Assembly (NCBI GenBank): GCA_030674185.1
Contig: JAPXFY010000016.1
Span: 38,594,966-38,607,465, forward strand
Reading direction: 5' to 3'
Origin: Monoplex corrugatus
Lineage: Eukaryota > Mollusca > Gastropoda > Littorinimorpha > Ranellidae
DNA: 12,500 nt
The translations under genes and the position numbers were made by a program. How positions within the stretch are numbered: the first letter of the stretch is position 1; the number at the start of each line of letters is the position of its first letter. A model generated the notes under the pieces. The model saw only the letters and a list, made by a program, of their open reading frames with translations. It was not told the DNA's origin and made no database searches. This document shows positions 1 to 7,869 of the stretch, piece after piece.

Positions 1-228
1 TCCCGACGCCATTCTGAAATGACCAGAAGTTAATATCAAATGTGATAAGCGAATATGCACTGGCTGAGTTTTAAATTAAGCAGAAGTCTTTGAAATGACC
101 AGAGGACTATCGGTTGGCAAACAAAGCATGAAATGATAAATGAATATGCACGGGCTTGAGTGTTAAATTAAACAGAAGTCTTTGAAATGACCTGAGAACA
201 TCGGTTAACAAACACTGCATGTAAACGT
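1..228. repeat. Tandem repeat, period about 91 bp, 2.5 copies
   Basis: Two near-complete units begin at 43 (tgataagcgaatatgcac) and at 134 (tgataaatgaatatgcac). Both continue through a shared 'ttaaattaa.cagaagtctt' block, then 'tgaaatgacc', then 'atcggtt..caaaca'. The end of an earlier unit (tgaaatgaccagaagttaatat) lies at 15-36, so the array starts left of the window. The units differ by scattered substitutions and small indels, which suggests an old array. It does not encode a conserved reading frame. It could be a local tandem duplication or the edge of a longer satellite. Confidence 0.8.
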
Positions 229-250
229 GATATTGATGGACTTGTCAGCG

Positions 251-389
251 GGCCTCAGTAGCTCAGTTGGTTTGAGCGTCGGATTCACATGCTTATGATT
301 GTGGGTTCGAATCCCGGGGTGCGATACATTAAAACTGGCCTTCTCACTGTCCCATCTTAACATCATCGTTGTTCTGGTGGAGTCAGTAT
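251..389 (+). mobile_element. tRNA-derived SINE, copy 1 (plus strand)
   Basis: The head carries a tRNA-type RNA polymerase III promoter: an A box TAGCTCAGTTGG at 259-270 and a B box GGTTCGAATCC at about 303-313. The acceptor stem cannot form (5' GCCTCAG has no 3' partner), so this is not a working tRNA gene. A body of about 70 bp follows, including 'actggccttctcactg' and 'gttctggtggagtcag'. The same 139-bp unit recurs inverted at 11711-11848 with about 90% identity, which shows that it is interspersed. Sequence from 390 to about 500, ending in an A-rich stretch (471-498), may be more of its 3' body, but copy 2 does not share it. The host family name is unknown to me. Confidence 0.85.
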
Positions 390-659
390 AGGGTTAGATA
401 GGTCCTCCTTCCCCTTATTCCCTGGGATGGTTATTCTCGTGGCCATATCACCAGGGGTGGGTGCCGATGTAAAAAAACAAACTGAGCCAAACCAAAGACT
501 CGTCAGTTGATCCGACAGGTTAGTGGACATTCTGTTCGTCAGCGTCTGGTGCGGGATACAAGACCGATCTTGGAGGCACCTGTTCTTTTGTAGACACTGC
601 ATAGGAAGGAGTCTTGTGGCCTTGAGTTCTGCTTCTGCCGGTCCCTGTTCCAGTGAATA
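390..659. other. No gene; possible SINE 3' extension
   Basis: This stretch holds no convincing coding region or RNA gene. An A-rich segment at 471-498 (aaaaaaacaaactgagcc...) could be the 3' tail of a longer form of the SINE at 251-389. The short open frames on the minus strand have no recognisable domains. Confidence 0.5.
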
Positions 660-869
660 ATATCAACTGTTCTCTGCAATATATCTACTGTTCTCTGCAA
701 TATATCAACTGTTCTCTGCAATATATCAACTGTTCTCTGCTATACATCAACTGTTCTCTGCAATATATCTACTGTTCTCTGCAATATATCAACTGTTCTC
801 TGCAATACATCAACTGTTCTCTGCTATACATCAACTGTTCTCTGCAATACATCAACTGTTCTCTGCACT
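660..869. repeat. Minisatellite, 21-bp unit, 10 copies
   Basis: Ten head-to-tail units of atatcaactgttctctgcaat are present with almost no length variation. Variation is confined to three positions: atat/acat, caac/ctac and gcaat/gctat. Units 2-5 (681-764) and 6-9 (765-848) carry the same order of variants and differ at one base, so an 84-bp block was duplicated. Because 21 is a multiple of three, open frames run through on both strands with a seven-residue repeat (NCSLQYI on plus). I regard that as a consequence of the period rather than evidence of a protein. The array fades into 'ctgcactgttcaatg' after 869. Confidence 0.95.
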
Positions 870-1069
870 GTTCAATGTGATGGTGCCCTGCGTGTATTGC
901 TGTCACCAGCTTATTCTGTTGTGAGCAGTGTCTTCCTGCTGACGTGGCTGACAGCTGTCCACATAGAATCATCTTTTGGGGATCTATACGAACAACGCAT
1001 CCCATCCATCGAAGCCAGCACCTATGAGTAGACACACTTCACACCTTGAAGGCTGGACATTCGATCTTG
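870..1069. other. No recognisable feature
   Basis: Single-copy-looking sequence with no coding, RNA or repeat signal that I can support. Confidence 0.5.
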
Positions 1070-1325
1070 CCAAGATAAGATATACATGCCATTTACATGT
1101 AACCAAGATTGTTCAATTGATAGGCTTATACAAAACTAGTATAAAAATGTAGATTAGGTAAAACATAGGCTAGGTAGGACCTCAGGACCTGGCCAGCTCA
1201 TGGGTTTATGTGCAGGCTTAAGGCTTGTGTCATGATTACCATACACATGGCACCTGTGACGTTAGTGCATATGGAATTCGTTCCGAGTGCGGAGACGTCG
1301 TTTTGAGAAACTGAAACTGAAACTG
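1070..1325 (-). repeat. Interspersed repeat, copy A (inverted partner of 4401-4752)
   Basis: Read on the minus strand, this begins with 'cagtttcagtttcagtttctcaa'-type tandem CAGTTT units. It continues through 'tccatatgcactaacgtcac' and 'gagctggccagg' and ends with 'aacaatcttggttacatg' and 'tatcttatctt'. The same blocks occur in the same order on the plus strand at 4401-4752, with roughly 90% identity by eye. This copy lacks the 88-bp segment at 4615-4702 that holds 'gcgctatataaat' and the (ATT)n run, and has about 13 unrelated bases there instead. It is SINE-like in size, but no A or B box was found, so the class is uncertain. Confidence 0.8.
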
Positions 1326-1847
1326 ATCTTGCCAAGTGATGTTGCAGATTTTTCCTAAAAATCTTTAGTGGAACCTTTCCAGCTACAGACCTTTAAAAAC
1401 GAATTGAGAAGTCTGTGGCTCATACACACACATACAAGCGCGCTTGTTTAAAAGCTCACCAGTCAGCACTCCAACTGTGTGTATCCAGTTGTAAGCATTA
1501 ATACTCAGGTAGAAAATATACATAAGTACACAAATATTGTGTGTACATGATGCGCTCACCAGCTCCATCCTGCCTGCCTTTCTGTGTTATAACTAATCTG
1601 ATTAATTCAGCACACTCTGATACTAGCACGGATGGTTTTCGCCTTGGCACATCAGGAGAGGTCAAGGTTGCTCCATAGTCCTTCATAACCTAAGTACCTA
1701 TGATATATGTATAGAGTAACAAGGACTTGCTGTAAGACAGATCAGGTAGGACCTAATGCTTTCATTCTTGAGTGATAAGTGTTTTGAAGTTTGAAGTTTT
1801 GAAGTTTGAGTCGAAGCAAATCAGAGGCTATAAATCTTAACTTTTTT
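1326..1847. other. No gene; short TTTGAAG repeats near the end
   Basis: No coding region is supported. A short tandem run of 'tttgaagt' units lies at about 1781-1808. The small open frames on the minus strand overlap one another in different frames and show no domain. Confidence 0.5.
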
Positions 1848-1864
1848 GGGGGGGGGGGGGGGGG
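1848..1864 (+). repeat. Homopolymer G17
   Basis: Seventeen consecutive G residues follow six T residues. Runs of this length can fold into an intramolecular G-quadruplex and are prone to sequencing and replication length errors, so the exact count should be treated with caution. Confidence 0.95.
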
Positions 1865-2234
1865 ACTAGCATTATAACGACGATGTCCATCCTCTTTTCC
1901 TCATTGCTTTACCTTCACCAACAAAATACTGAGTTAGAACAGGATTCCGTAAACAAGGCATGTGATCAGTTTTCAGCATGTCACGACCTGCTCTCAAAAA
2001 AGCTGATCCAAAGGTAGTGAGTGATGTCTCTACCACCTCACTCCTGTGTGACCCGGATTAGGATTACGGGACATCTTTTCCTTCATCAGGATAGTTGCTC
2101 AGTGGAAGAGCAGACTCCTTGGAAGCGAGATGTCTCAGCTTCCATCCTTGTTATCAGTGTATTCATTCTACGGGCTAGGTCTATTTCACTGATCAATCCT
2201 TCACGACCTCTCTACCTCCTCTTTTCCCCTTTCC
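1865..2234. other. No recognisable feature
   Basis: No gene or structured repeat was seen. The plus-strand open frame from 2021 runs into the (TG)n array at its end, and its remaining part has no recognisable domain. Confidence 0.5.
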
Positions 2235-2242
2235 CTGTGTGT

Positions 2243-2276
<34 letters not shown>

Positions 2277-2357
2277 GTGTGTGTGTGTGTGTGTGTGTTG
2301 TGTGTGTGTGTGTGTGTGCGTGTGTGTATGTGTGCGTATGTGGGTGAGTGTGTGTTT
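2235..2357. repeat. Interrupted (TG)n microsatellite
   Basis: Roughly 120 bp of TG dinucleotides, broken by single-base phase shifts ('gtggtg', 'gttgtg') and by TGCG/TATG variants near the right end. Alternating purine-pyrimidine DNA like this can adopt left-handed Z-DNA. Translations in either direction give only Cys/Val or His/Thr runs. Confidence 0.95.
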
Positions 2358-2815
2358 CTTTTTTTGCTGTTGTTGTAGTTTTGTTTTCAAAAGGTTTTAA
2401 TGGACAACTGATCTGGTTGCTAGATTTTCCAGTTAAGCAATGAAGCGAGATCCTCTGTAGAGCCCATACTGACCTCATTAGAAGAACCAACAGACCTGTA
2501 TCACTTGTCTCTCTTGCAAGTTTTGTGCGGAAAAAAAATCAAATTTGATAAGCAAACTATACACACGTGTCATCATCAGCATCACCAACAGTAACAAGCA
2601 ATATTATTACTAGAAGTTGTTTACACACATACCGACAGGCAAAATGCAAGTGGCGTTGTACTGTGGCGATACAAACTGGAAGAACGATAGGTATTTGAGT
2701 TTTATCTTCACACGGAAAATTGGATGTGACAAAAGTGTAAACATGGATTCTAATAAAATACAATTTGTCCCCTTTGCTTTAGCGCACTCAAGAGTAAGCA
2801 TGCAGGTGTGGGGGT
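2358..2815. other. No recognisable feature
   Basis: AT-rich sequence without a supported gene. A plus-strand frame of 66 codons at 2617-2817 overlaps minus-strand frames of similar quality, and none has a recognisable domain. Confidence 0.5.
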
Positions 2816-3028
<213 letters not shown>

Positions 3029-3036
3029 TGTGACAG

Positions 3037-3057
3037 GAAAGAGAGAGAGAGAGAAAA
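3037..3057. repeat. Short (GA)n tract
   Basis: A purine run of GA dinucleotides sits just right of the TG array, making a short compound microsatellite. Confidence 0.85.
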
Positions 3058-3214
3058 CGTGGCCTTTGAGGTTTGGCATAACTGTCTGTTTTCCTGGATG
3101 TTGTAACCTTGTACAAATATCTGTCTTACATAATTACCCAATTTGTCTCTTTATTTTGTGCTCGCTAGTGTTGATTTTCTTCTTCTTCTGATTCTTATCA
3201 TTGCTGTTCTTGAT

Positions 3215-3625
3215 GTTAATTTTGTTGTTGTTGTTGTCCTGGTTGTTGTTCAGGGTGACTGAATACGTCATTTAAAGTATTGCATATTTTTCGAGTTGAA
3301 GAAGTACAACTGGTAGTTGCTGTTAATGTTGTAGCAGCAGAAGTAGCAGTTTCTAGCAGTAGCAGTATTGGGAGAAGTAGCAGTAGTACTGGAAGAAGTA
3401 GCTGTAGCAATAGTTATCAGAAACAGTAGTGGTGGTAGTAGCAGAAGTAGTAGTAGTTACTGGTAGTTGTTTAACAGTAACAGAAGTAGTAATCAGTAGT
3501 AGTAACACGTTGTAGTTACGAGTAGTTGTTCGTTTTAACAGTAGCAGAAGTAATAAACATAGTAACTGCAGAATTAGAACTTACAATTGTTTATTTGTTT
3601 AAACTGTAGCAGTTACTACTGGTTG
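3215..3625. repeat. Degenerate GTT/AGT/AGC trinucleotide region
   Basis: The region starts with (TTG)n at about 3219-3250. It continues as scattered 'agtagcagtagt' and 'gaagtagcag' triplets to about 3560 and ends in mixed TGTTT sequence. The triplet order is heavily degraded, consistent with an ancient trinucleotide array. Reading it in the minus direction gives Leu/Thr-rich peptide that is not evidence of a gene. Confidence 0.7.
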
Positions 3626-3661
3626 TCTTAAATCCCAACCACTTAGCTATTGCACCTGTCA

Positions 3662-4234
3662 CCTGTCAGTGTTGTGAGGTATTGTCAATGTTGTGAGGTA
3701 TTGTCAGTGTTGTGAGGTATTGTCAGTGTTGTGAGGTATTCTCAGTGTTATGAAGTACTTTCGGTGTTGTCGGGTGTTGTTAGTGTTGTCAGGTGTTGTT
3801 AGTGTTGTCAGGTGTTGTCAGTGTTGCCAAGTGTTGTTAGTGTTGTCAGGTGTTGTCAGGTGTTGTCAGTATTGTCAGGTGTTGTCAGTGTTGTGAGGTA
3901 TTGTCAGTGTTGTCAGGTATTGTCAGTGTTGACAGGTATTGTCAGTGTTGACAGGTGTTGTCAATGTTGTCAGGTGTTGTCCGTGTTATGAGGTGTTGTG
4001 AGGTATTGTCAGTGTTGTGAGGTATTGTCAGTGTTGTGAGGTATTGTCAATGTTGTCAGGTATTGTCAGTGTTGTCAGGTATTGACAGTGTTGTGAAGTA
4101 TTGTCAGTGTTGTGAGGTATTGTCAAGTGTTGTCAGGTATTGTCAGTGTTGTGAGGTATTGTCAGTGTTGTCAGGTATTGTCAGTGTTGTGAGGTATTGT
4201 CGGTGTTGTCAGGTGTTGTTAGTGTTGTCAGGTA
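3662..4234. repeat. Minisatellite, 19-bp unit, about 30 copies
   Basis: The array is built of units like gtattgtcagtgttgtgag. The first starts fall exactly 19 bp apart (3671, 3690, 3709). Each unit splits into two related halves, GTATTGTCAG (10 bp) and TGTTGTGAG (9 bp), so a shorter ancestral motif was doubled before expansion. Variants at two sites (gag/cag and gtatt/gtgtt) occur in patches: gtgttgtcag forms dominate about 3765-3890, and gtattgtcag with gag forms dominate both ends. The 80-codon open frame from 4036 is a by-product of the period (57 bp gives 19 codons). Confidence 0.93.
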
Positions 4235-4400
4235 TACATAACTTCCGACTGACGCACTTGAAGATAATGCCAGAATAGTGATCTCTGCAGGAAGAACCAT
4301 CACGAACGATGTTCTAGTCAGTTACTAATTTCTTTATCATTTCTGAATCACTCCTACCACACACCTTCCAAGGACGCACACAACGTCCTCTATTAATCAG

Positions 4401-4752
4401 GTTTCAGTTTCAGTTTCACTTTCACTTTCACTTTCTCAAGACGATGTCTCCGCGCTCGGAATGAATTCCATATGCACTAACGTCACAGGTGCTATGTGTG
4501 TGGTGATCATGGCTTAAGCCTAAAGCCTGCGCATAAACCTATGAGCTGGCCAGGTCTTGAGGTTCTATCTAGCCTATGTTTTACCTAGTTTACATTTTTG
4601 TACTAGTATTGTATCAGCGCTTAGATTTGATTTTATCAAGATTTTGCGCTATATAAATATTGTAATTATTATTATTATTATTATTTCATCAGTTTATTAC
4701 TGGAACAATCTTGGTTACATGTAAATGACATGGTATCTGTGTATCTTATCTT
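4401..4752 (+). repeat. Interspersed repeat, copy B, with GCGCTATATAAAT and (ATT)n segment
   Basis: This begins with tandem GTTTCA/CTTTCA units and proceeds through the blocks shared with the inverted copy at 1070-1325. It then contains 'gcgctatataaat' at 4647-4659 and an (ATT)n run at about 4665-4686. After the ATT run, homology to copy A resumes at 'gaacaatcttggttacatg' (4703) and ends near 4752. A 'gcgctatataaat' plus trinucleotide end resembles 3' tails that I recall from SINEs and their partner LINEs in molluscs and other animals. Shared sequence beyond the tail argues that the repeat unit is larger than one SINE. Confidence 0.8.
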
Positions 4753-5290
4753 AAAAGAATATACATACATAAAATAAAAGAATAAATAATTAGAGATCTG
4801 AATCACAACGCAACTAGCTACTCAGTATAAACTCATTAACTAGGTCTCCCTGTTAATTTCGGATCAGCGAAACACTCAGCAAAACACACATGATTACAAA
4901 AACTGATTCTGTTTTCTAAAGAGAGAACCAAGGCCGGTAACTAAGTTGTCGTGTTGCCTACATCGGAGAAAGTGCTCTATACTCTTGCTTGTTGGAGTTG
5001 TCGCCAGCTGGTTCTTTTTAGCGGCATCAGTTTCCCGGCCCCTCTGGCATGGGTAAAGAGGATGAAGGTGAGCAATATTTCACCTGTCAGAGAGGAGCAT
5101 GTAGGCCTAGGTAAGCTATACGTTACCTCAGGATGTAGCTAAGCTGTACTTTACCTTTGCTAAGAGGCAGCCTAAGTGTCTTCCCCTTGTCAGTGATTTT
5201 TTTCCCTTGCTAAAGGAAAACAGTGTTGCATGTTGGCTAACACAGGCAGCAACACAACGGTTTTTAAGAGGAAAGTAGTGTTCAAGTCTC
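4753..5290. other. No gene supported
   Basis: AT-rich sequence. The 63-codon plus frame at 4951-5142 shows no domain or repeat. It has no visible splice context and I do not consider it coding. Confidence 0.5.
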
Positions 5291-5319
5291 ACCCCCCACC
5301 CCCCCCACCCCCCCCACCC
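5291..5319. repeat. C-rich tract (C6 A C8 A C8 A C3)
   Basis: Four C runs are separated by single A bases. The complementary strand therefore reads G3-T-G8-T-G8-T-G6, a strong match to the pattern for a G-quadruplex with single-base loops. The C strand could form an i-motif. A T8 run and an A8 run follow directly. Confidence 0.9.
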
Positions 5320-5948
5320 TTTTTTTTAATAAAAAAAATTCTTACCATCCAGAGACAGGTGTGTATTTGTCTGTCTGTGGAAAAAAATGTAAACACATTT
5401 TTTTCCTGCGCTTTATATGTGGCTAATAAACAAATATTAGTCAACGCTGTTGCCTGTTAAGAGAATAGTGAAACTGTAAGTTTGGAAGGTAAAATTTCAA
5501 GATCAAGATCAAGGTCACACAGACCCAAAAAGTGCTTAACATCGGTACTTTTCGAGAAATGTGTGTAAGCAGCTCTTTCTTGGGAACTTCTGATAATAAT
5601 TCAGTTCATACTTCAGTTCCTATCGCTTAAAGCCCAGCCGACTACTACAGCCATATCAGGGCTAACACCACGTCAAAAACAACAACCCGGTTAAGATGAA
5701 AGCCAACAGTTAAAAACCGTGCTCACCGTTAACCTTGCGAGTCTAAAATTTAGTTAAAGACTGATAATAATTGAAATGTTTTCGTTGTTATGACAGTCTA
5801 CCAGTGTTCTAGGTACACCCTTTTTCATTATTATTTTTTGTATGTTTTTTTTAGTTAAAGCTTTTTTAAGATCACGGTGATCTTGGATGTTATGTAATAC
5901 TTTTTGTATAAAATGGAAGATTGTTAACATGATTTGACCATCTTGTTT
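5320..5948. other. No gene; contains a 17-bp palindrome
   Basis: AT-rich sequence with no supported gene. Two short motifs stand out. 'TCAAGGTCA' at 5509-5517 matches an extended nuclear-receptor half-site. A perfect palindrome lies at 5868-5884 and is listed separately. Confidence 0.5.
5868..5884. other. Perfect palindrome AAGATCAC-G-GTGATCTT
   Basis: Eight-base arms pair perfectly around one central base. Read as AGATCA-nnn-TGATCT it has the geometry of a steroid-receptor-type inverted repeat with a three-base spacer, differing from the AGGTCA half-site by one base on each side. No gene is visible nearby, so a regulatory role is conjecture. Confidence 0.5.
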
Positions 5949-5951
5949 TTA

Positions 5952-5967
5952 TATTATTATTATTATT

Positions 5968-6007
<40 letters not shown>

Positions 6008-6197
6008 CATTATTATCATTATTACTTTTACATTGTCATCATTATTGTTATCATTATTGTTGTTGCTGTGGTTGTCTTATTTCATCATCATTGTCATCAC
6101 AATCGTCATCGTCACCATTATTATTATTATTATTGTTGTTGTTGTTGTTCTTGTTGTTATTATCATTATCATCGCTGTAGTTGTTGTGGCTGTTGTT
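5952..6197. repeat. ATT/ATC/GTT trinucleotide array
   Basis: The left part is (ATT)n that passes into hexanucleotide ATTATC units (about 5975-6030). The right part is mixed TCATCA, ATT and GTTGTT triplets up to 6197. Open frames through it encode only Ile/Val or Asn/Asp runs. Confidence 0.9.
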
Positions 6198-6286
6198 GTG
6201 AGCAGGGAGGGGCATAAACCATGAAATATTTTCTCCTTCCAACAAATTTTGTCATGTGTCATGTTCGTGTATTTTATTTTCTGAGG

Positions 6287-6425
6287 GCTGGTTGGCTCTT
6301 ATTTTGGATAGAGCCGTGGGGCCCAGGATCACACATCTCGAGTTCAATCCCAGGCGGCAACATAGCAACTGGCCTGTTAGGCTGCCCGTCTTGGTGTTTC
6401 CATCATTCTGGTGGTGTCAGCTTAC
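6287..6425 (+). mobile_element. Diverged SINE relative, copy 3 (plus strand)
   Basis: The right half aligns with the SINE copies at 251-389 and 11711-11848: a B-box-like GAGTTCAATCC at 6340-6350, then 'caactggcct', then 'ttctggtggtgtcag' ending at 6420. The left half is strongly diverged, with only a weak A-box-like 'tggctcttattttgg' near 6294. It is either an old copy of the same family or a different family sharing the central body. Sequence right of 6425 is not shared with the other copies. Confidence 0.6.
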
Positions 6426-6503
6426 TGGTTCATATGCCCTAACCACAACCATTCCCATTTTAAAATCTTGCAAGTGCATAACGTTTTGTGCAGGCTTAAG
6501 GTG

Positions 6504-6526
6504 TCTGCCAGATAATTGCTGGCAGA
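6504..6526. other. Small hairpin, 8-bp stem
   Basis: Arms TCTGCCAG and CTGGCAGA pair perfectly around the 7-nt loop ataattg. No T-run follows and no gene is near, so it is recorded only as a possible stem-loop. Confidence 0.4.
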
Positions 6527-6601
6527 TTTAGATAGAGCCCGTATGGAATTTGCCAGAGTGTGATGAGTCTCTCTTGATCTCCAAATTTTAAACTGTAAAT
6601 T

Positions 6602-7190
6602 CTTTTTTCTTCTTCTTCTTGTTCTTGTTCATCTTTTTCTTTTTCTTCTTCTCCTCCTCCTCCTCCTCTTCTTGTTCTTGGTCTTCTTCTTCTTCTTTTT
6701 TGTCCTCCTCCTCCGGCTTCTTTTCCGTTTCCTCCTCTTCCTCCTCCTCCTCCTCATTCTTCTTCCTCCTCTTCTTCTTTTCCTTTGTCATCTTTTTCTC
6801 CTCCTCCTACTTCTTCTCCTTCTTCTTCTTCTTCTGCTTCATCTTCTTCTTCTACTTCTTCTTCTTCTCCTTCTTCTCTTCTTCTTCTTCTTCTTCTACT
6901 TCTTCTCTTCTCTCTCTCTTCTTCTTCTTCTTCTTCTTCTTCTTCTTCTTCTTCTTCTTCTCTTCTTCTTTCTGCTTCATCTTCTTCTTCTACTTCTTCT
7001 TCTTCTTCCTTCTTCTTCTTCTTCTTCTTCTTCTGCTTCATCTTCTTCTTCTACTTCTTCTTCTTCTCCTACTTCTTCTTCTTCTCTTCTTCTTCTTCTT
7101 CTTCTCCTTCTTCTTCTTCTTCTTCTTCTTTTTCTTCTTCTTCTTCTCCTTCTTCTTCTTCTTCTTCCTTTCCTCTTCTTCTCTCTACAG
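6602..7190 (+). repeat. Polypyrimidine CTT/CCT array, about 590 bp
   Basis: The plus strand is almost entirely C and T. The longest purine-free stretch is 7072-7186 (115 nt), and another runs 6899-6973. The left part mixes CTT, CTC and TTG. The right part is nearly pure (CTT)n. A 20-base interruption, 'gcttcatcttcttcttctac', recurs at about 6836, 6974 and 7035, showing internal segmental copying. Homopurine-homopyrimidine mirror repeats of this kind can form triplex H-DNA. The long plus- and minus-strand open frames here are Ser/Phe/Leu or Glu/Lys runs and are not genes. The array ends in 'ctctctacag'. Confidence 0.95.
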
Positions 7191-7555
7191 TGTGTTTTAT
7201 TTTTGGACTGGTCTGTTTGTACGTGGGAAAGTGTGGTGACGATACATGAGTAGTCTAACTATGCTGCAGTGGTCTGACCATGCAATAGCTCGGCGATGGC
7301 CTCACGTGGGTTCCACCAAAACTTATCCTCCGAAAAGGTGGAAGGAGAGGAGGGGTGAGGGGAGCCCGGTTTGGGTTTGACTGTAAGGATAGGAGTCCGG
7401 ACCCACTGATGATTGATAGTTACGCCATGATATACCCATCCGCCCCAGACTATTGTATCTGTTGATGTAATAATATGCTGCACTCATCTCATATGCCCGT
7501 AGTTTTTGGCCATTCCTTGTTCTCTATCATCATAAACGAAAATTATTAATTTTCT
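7191..7555. other. No recognisable feature
   Basis: Non-repetitive sequence between the two pyrimidine arrays. The 74-codon minus frame at 7259-7483 shows no domain and I do not support it as a gene. Confidence 0.5.
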
Positions 7556-7595
7556 TCTTGCCTCTCTGTCTCTCTTTTGTCTCTGTCTGTCTCGA

Positions 7596-7628
<33 letters not shown>

Positions 7629-7685
7629 GCCTGCCTGCCTGTCTGTCTGTCTGTCTGTCTGTCTCACTCTCTCTTTCTCTGTCTT

Positions 7686-7717
<32 letters not shown>

Positions 7718-7808
7718 ACTGTCTCCGTCTCTCTCTGTCTCTCTTCTCTCCCTCTCCTTCTCTCTCTGTCTCTGTCTCTGTCTCTGTCTGTCTGTCTCTG
7801 TCTCTGTC

Positions 7809-7848
<40 letters not shown>

Positions 7849-7868
7849 ACTCACTCTCTCTCTCTCTC
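7556..7868 (+). repeat. Polypyrimidine-rich (CTGT)n/(CT)n array
   Basis: The plus strand carries (CTGT)n blocks at about 7598-7662, with a short (CTGC)3 variant near 7627-7638. Mixed CT/CTGT follows in the middle, and further (CTGT)n (about 7786-7840) passes into (CT)n. The array stops exactly where protein homology of the LINE remnant begins. Open frames through it are Ser/Leu/Val/Cys runs. Confidence 0.95.
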
Positions 7869-7869
7869 G

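Noticed and set aside
251..325. tRNA gene on the plus strand
   Set aside because: A and B boxes are present, but the acceptor stem cannot pair and the anticodon arm is poor. The unit continues into a body repeated elsewhere, so it is a SINE head.
3662..4234. CRISPR array
   Set aside because: Repeats are 19 bp and contiguous with no unique spacers, in an animal genome context. It is a minisatellite.
4951..5142. 63-codon plus-strand open frame
   Set aside because: No domain, no repeat conservation and no splice support. Length is within chance expectation.
5934..6262. Ile/Val-rich membrane-like protein and Asn/Asp-rich protein
   Set aside because: Both are translations of the ATT/ATC/GTT triplet array on opposite strands.
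6306..6542. GATAGAGCC direct repeat as a target-site duplication of the copy 3 SINE
   Set aside because: The two occurrences (near 6308 and 6531) match over only about nine bases. The left one lies inside the element head, so it does not bracket the element.
6619..7253. Long Ser/Phe/Leu-rich and Glu/Lys-rich open frames
   Set aside because: These are translations of CTT/CCT triplets. They are open in several frames on both strands, which is expected for a stop-poor triplet array.
7546..7868. Open frames rich in Ser/Leu/Cys/Val or Arg/Asp/Gln
   Set aside because: Products of the CTGT/CT array. Only the sequence after 7870 in one frame has real protein likeness.
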